A stretch of 14,798 nt of DNA from positions 1-14,798 of the forward strand of contig NZ_JACOOJ010000062.1 of NCBI RefSeq assembly GCF_014287585.1. The letters are read 5' to 3'. Both the position numbers and the translations under genes were made by a program. Source of the DNA: Parabacteroides hominis (GTDB taxonomy: Bacteria; Bacteroidota; Bacteroidia; Bacteroidales; Tannerellaceae). Shown piece after piece: positions 12,711-14,798 of the stretch. The notes below the pieces were generated by a model. That model searched no databases, was not told the DNA's origin, and saw only the letters and a program-made list of their open reading frames with translations. Within the stretch, counting starts at the first letter, position 1, and every line of letters begins with the position of its first letter.

Positions 12711-13242
12711 AGATAAACGGAAAACCGGACGAAAATCTTCCTATCAAGATGCATTTGCAAACCAGGCTTTGAAGCTTGCCCTGCTCGGGGCGAAAGATGA
12801 AGAACTCGCTGATTTCTTCGGTGTTGATGTGTCTACAATCAACCGTTGGAAGAAGAAGTATCCAGAGTTTTGCGAGTCCTTAAAAAAGGGAAAGGATATT
12901 GCAGACTCTAATGTTGCTTCGAAGTTGTACAACCGCGCGATCGGTTACGATTTCGAAGAAACGCATACTGTCCGCAAGAATGGTCTGGTTGTAGGAGAGA
13001 AGCATATCAAGAAGCATCAGCCAGCAGATACAACAGCAGCGATATTTTGGTTGAAGAACCGGCAGCCGGAGAAGTGGCGCGACCGGAAAGAGTTGCAGAT
13101 TGGTAATAAGCTGGGCGATGACCTAGAGAGTATGACAGATGAAGAGTTAAGGGCTATTATCCGTGGCGAAAAAGAACAATCGGGAAATATTAATACAACA
13201 GGCGAAAGCGGCAATATTACTGAGGAGGCGGGAAGCGAATAA
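12688..13242 (+). CDS. terS: Terminase small subunit
   Basis: A 184-residue protein with a basic N-terminus, a helix-turn-helix at about residues 37-56 (DEELADFFGVDVSTINRWKK) and the following terminase-like helix GKDIADSNVASKLYNRAIGY, then a HTVRKNGLVVGEKHIKKHQP strand pair and PADTTAAIFWLKNRQPEKWR. This last stretch is highly typical of small terminase subunits, which bind phage DNA at the packaging site and form a ring that works with the large subunit. The C-terminal tail (after about 155) is acidic and low-complexity, and overlaps the large subunit gene by 80 bases. The start overlaps the previous gene by 23 bases. The call is strong from sequence and context. Confidence 0.88.
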   Translation: MTARKKNEDKRKTGRKSSYQDAFANQALKLALLGAKDEELADFFGVDVSTINRWKKKYPEFCESLKKGKDIADSNVASKLYNRAIGYDFEETHTVRKNGLVVGEKHIKKHQPADTTAAIFWLKNRQPEKWRDRKELQIGNKLGDDLESMTDEELRAIIRGEKEQSGNINTTGESGNITEEAGSE

Positions 13243-14608
13243 TGACTTTTGGTCATATTGCCTTTACCACGATCCTAAGTTCTTTGCTAAGCGACTATTC
13301 TTAAAGAAGGTCGCTGACGCTTTTACGCGGGTGTACGAGTCATATATGGCTGGTATCATCCGCCGGCTTGCTGTGTCTATGCCTCCACGAGCTGGTAAGT
13401 CTTATATTTCTTCTTTGTTCATCGCATGGATGTTGGGGCACTTCCCTGAGGAGTCGGTTATGCGTAACTGCTGCTCCGATACCTTGTATAATAAGCTATC
13501 CTATGATACGCGCGACATTGTCCGGTCGTCCCGCTTTAAAGAAGTCTTTCCTGATGTAAAGCTACGTGGCGATAAACAGAATGTGCATGGTTGGAGCTTG
13601 GATGCTGCCCGGCAGGTGAGTTACTTCGGGGCTGGTGTAGGCGGTACGGTAATCGGTTTCGGTGCGTCTATGTTGGCCATGACCGACGACTTGTATAAGA
13701 GTTTGGAAGATGCACTATCTGACACCAATAACGAAAAGGTCTGGTCTTGGAAGCAGGGAACACATGATTCCCGTATCGAGGGAAACTGTTGTTCAATCGA
13801 CATCGGTACCCGCTGGTCGGCTACGGACGTTCTTGGTCGTATGGAGGAAATGGGGAAGTATGACGAGATTATCCGTATCGCAGCCCTGGATGAGAACGAC
13901 CGCTCTTTTTGTGAGGATGTACATACGACAGAGTATTACCATGAACTACGAGAGGAAACGGACGATTCCATCTGGTGTGCCGAGTATATGCAGGAACCGA
14001 TCGAGGCTATTGGGTTGTTGTTCCCAAAATCAGAATTGAACCGCTTCAAGCTGGCAGATATCGAAGGTAAACAGCCGGATGGCGTGATCGGTGCTACCGA
14101 TGTGGCCGACGAAGGAGACGACGATTTTTGTGCACCGATTGCCAATGTATTCGGTACAAAGTATTTCATTACCGATGTCCTGTTTACGAAAGACAATGTC
14201 GAGATTACCGAACCGAAGTTAGTTTCCTTAATTCTTGACACCCGCTGCGACAATATGCGTATCGAAAGCAACAACGGCGGACGCTTATTCGCTCTCAATG
14301 TCCGTAAGGCTGTAAAGGCAAAGAATGAGAAATGTATCATTCAGGCGAAATCGACAACTGCCAACAAGGAAACACGTATCTTGCTGAAGTCTGGTTGGAT
14401 TAAGAAATATTGCTATTTCCTCGAAGAAAGTGAGTATAAGAAAGGTTCGGATTACGATCGGTTTATGAAAGCGCTTACTGGCTACAAGAAAGAGGGAGGC
14501 AACAAGCATGACGATGCGCCAGACGGCATGACGATCCTTGCCGAGAATGTAGAGTTCATCGGGTTATGTAAGGCTAACTCTGTACGTCGGGTAGCAAAAG
14601 GACGATAA
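13163..14608 (+). CDS. terL: Terminase large subunit
   Basis: A 481-residue protein, about full length for TerL. The ATPase domain has Walker A MPPRAGKS (residues 73-80) and a Walker B-like SMLAMTDD (about 169-176) followed by the usual YKSLEDALSD. The C-terminal nuclease domain has VIGATDVADEGDDDF as the first acidic site, RIESNNGG in the middle and HDDAPDGM near the end, giving the metal-binding aspartates of the RNase H-like fold. It packages DNA into the prohead and cuts it. The start is GTG at 13163, inside terS in another frame; the encoded ILIQQAKAAILLRRREANND and FWSYCLYHDPKFF look like a normal TerL N-terminus, so the long overlap appears real. The next in-frame ATG would remove much of this. 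The call is very strong. Confidence 0.93.
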   Translation: MAKKNNREILIQQAKAAILLRRREANNDFWSYCLYHDPKFFAKRLFLKKVADAFTRVYESYMAGIIRRLAVSMPPRAGKSYISSLFIAWMLGHFPEESVMRNCCSDTLYNKLSYDTRDIVRSSRFKEVFPDVKLRGDKQNVHGWSLDAARQVSYFGAGVGGTVIGFGASMLAMTDDLYKSLEDALSDTNNEKVWSWKQGTHDSRIEGNCCSIDIGTRWSATDVLGRMEEMGKYDEIIRIAALDENDRSFCEDVHTTEYYHELREETDDSIWCAEYMQEPIEAIGLLFPKSELNRFKLADIEGKQPDGVIGATDVADEGDDDFCAPIANVFGTKYFITDVLFTKDNVEITEPKLVSLILDTRCDNMRIESNNGGRLFALNVRKAVKAKNEKCIIQAKSTTANKETRILLKSGWIKKYCYFLEESEYKKGSDYDRFMKALTGYKKEGGNKHDDAPDGMTILAENVEFIGLCKANSVRRVAKGR

Positions 14609-14798
14609 GTGGCAAAATGAAAGTGTTTTTCTGATATTTGTGACACGTGTTAGATAAAACCCCGATATTTTTCTACCACATACTTGCGTTTTGATATATG
14701 TTTTCGGTTTTTACATTTCAAAGTAAACTTGTTTAGACTGGCCGTATTGATAGCGAAAAACTATTTGCTTTTATATTTTAGCATAAAACAATCATGCC
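14609..14798. other. Gap after terL, no supported gene
   Basis: This 190-base AT-rich stretch holds an 8-base palindrome ACACGTGT (14643-14650), the candidate promoter at 14690-14719 and a short dyad TAAAC-TT-GTTTA (14733-14744). I see no clear intrinsic terminator behind terL. The ATG at 14794-14796 may begin the next structural gene, but only five bases of it are in the window. Confidence 0.4.
14690..14719 (+). promoter_or_regulatory. Candidate Bacteroides-type promoter after terL
   Basis: TTTG (14690-14693) and TACATTTC (14712-14719) resemble the Bacteroides -33 (TTTG) and -7 (TAnnTTTG) elements, one mismatch in the second, with 18 bases between, close to the usual spacing. It lies in the 190-base gap after terL, before an ATG at 14794 that could start the next gene. 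The match is modest and by eye. Confidence 0.3.

Noticed and set aside
13936..14340. 134-codon open frame on the - strand
   Set aside because: Antisense to the TerL nuclease domain; Ser-rich shadow sequence without a domain.
14643..14650. ACACGTGT as a phage attachment or cos site
   Set aside because: An 8-base palindrome alone is not evidence; there is no integrase gene, no second copy and no packaging data.

Overview
This window is a contiguous piece of a tailed-phage genome, most likely a prophage or temperate phage of a Bacteroidales host (Bacteroides or Parabacteroides type). The evidence is the gene content: a DnaN-like clamp followed by PcfK and PcfJ, a winged-helix replication initiator, a small and a large terminase, and a run of small hypothetical genes. 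Moderate to low G+C and mostly weak Shine-Dalgarno sequences also fit that host group. Every gene I accept lies on the + strand, packed tightly, often with ATGA-type or longer overlaps. No integrase, repressor, tRNA, rRNA, CRISPR array or insertion sequence is visible, so whether the phage is integrated cannot be told from this piece.

Layout. (1) 1-4749, replication module: the 3' part of a sliding clamp, PcfK, PcfJ, an unrecognised protein with three ribbon-helix-helix-like units, a replication initiator with an iteron-like array inside its coding sequence, and a partly overlapping partner gene. (2) 4839-7700, an AT-rich block of ten small genes without recognisable function, including one zinc ribbon and one C-terminally anchored membrane protein. 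(3) 7706-10158, a PAPS-reductase-like PP-loop enzyme, an ASCH-like protein and a beta-class DNA methyltransferase. (4) 10159-10523, a gene-poor gap with two or three tiny ORFs, four GTTAC-centred dyads, an inverted repeat and a strong + strand intrinsic terminator. (5) 10524-14608: a VRR-NUC nuclease, a ParB-methyltransferase fusion, a small helical protein, and the small and large terminase subunits. (6) 14609-14798, a 190-base gap holding a candidate promoter, with a possible next start at the window edge.

How the parts may work together. The phage appears to bring its own clamp, and PcfK ends in a peptide that looks like a clamp-binding motif, so PcfK (and perhaps PcfJ) may work at the phage replication fork. 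Replication probably starts inside the initiator gene, where six 12-bp repeats are followed by an AT-rich stretch. Two DNA methyltransferases of different design, together with a PP-loop enzyme and an ASCH-like protein, suggest modification of phage DNA or nucleotides. Packaging by the terminase pair would come last. The strongest candidates for something new are the clamp-PcfK pairing, the intragenic origin, the triple-RHH protein and the regulated gap at 10159-10523.
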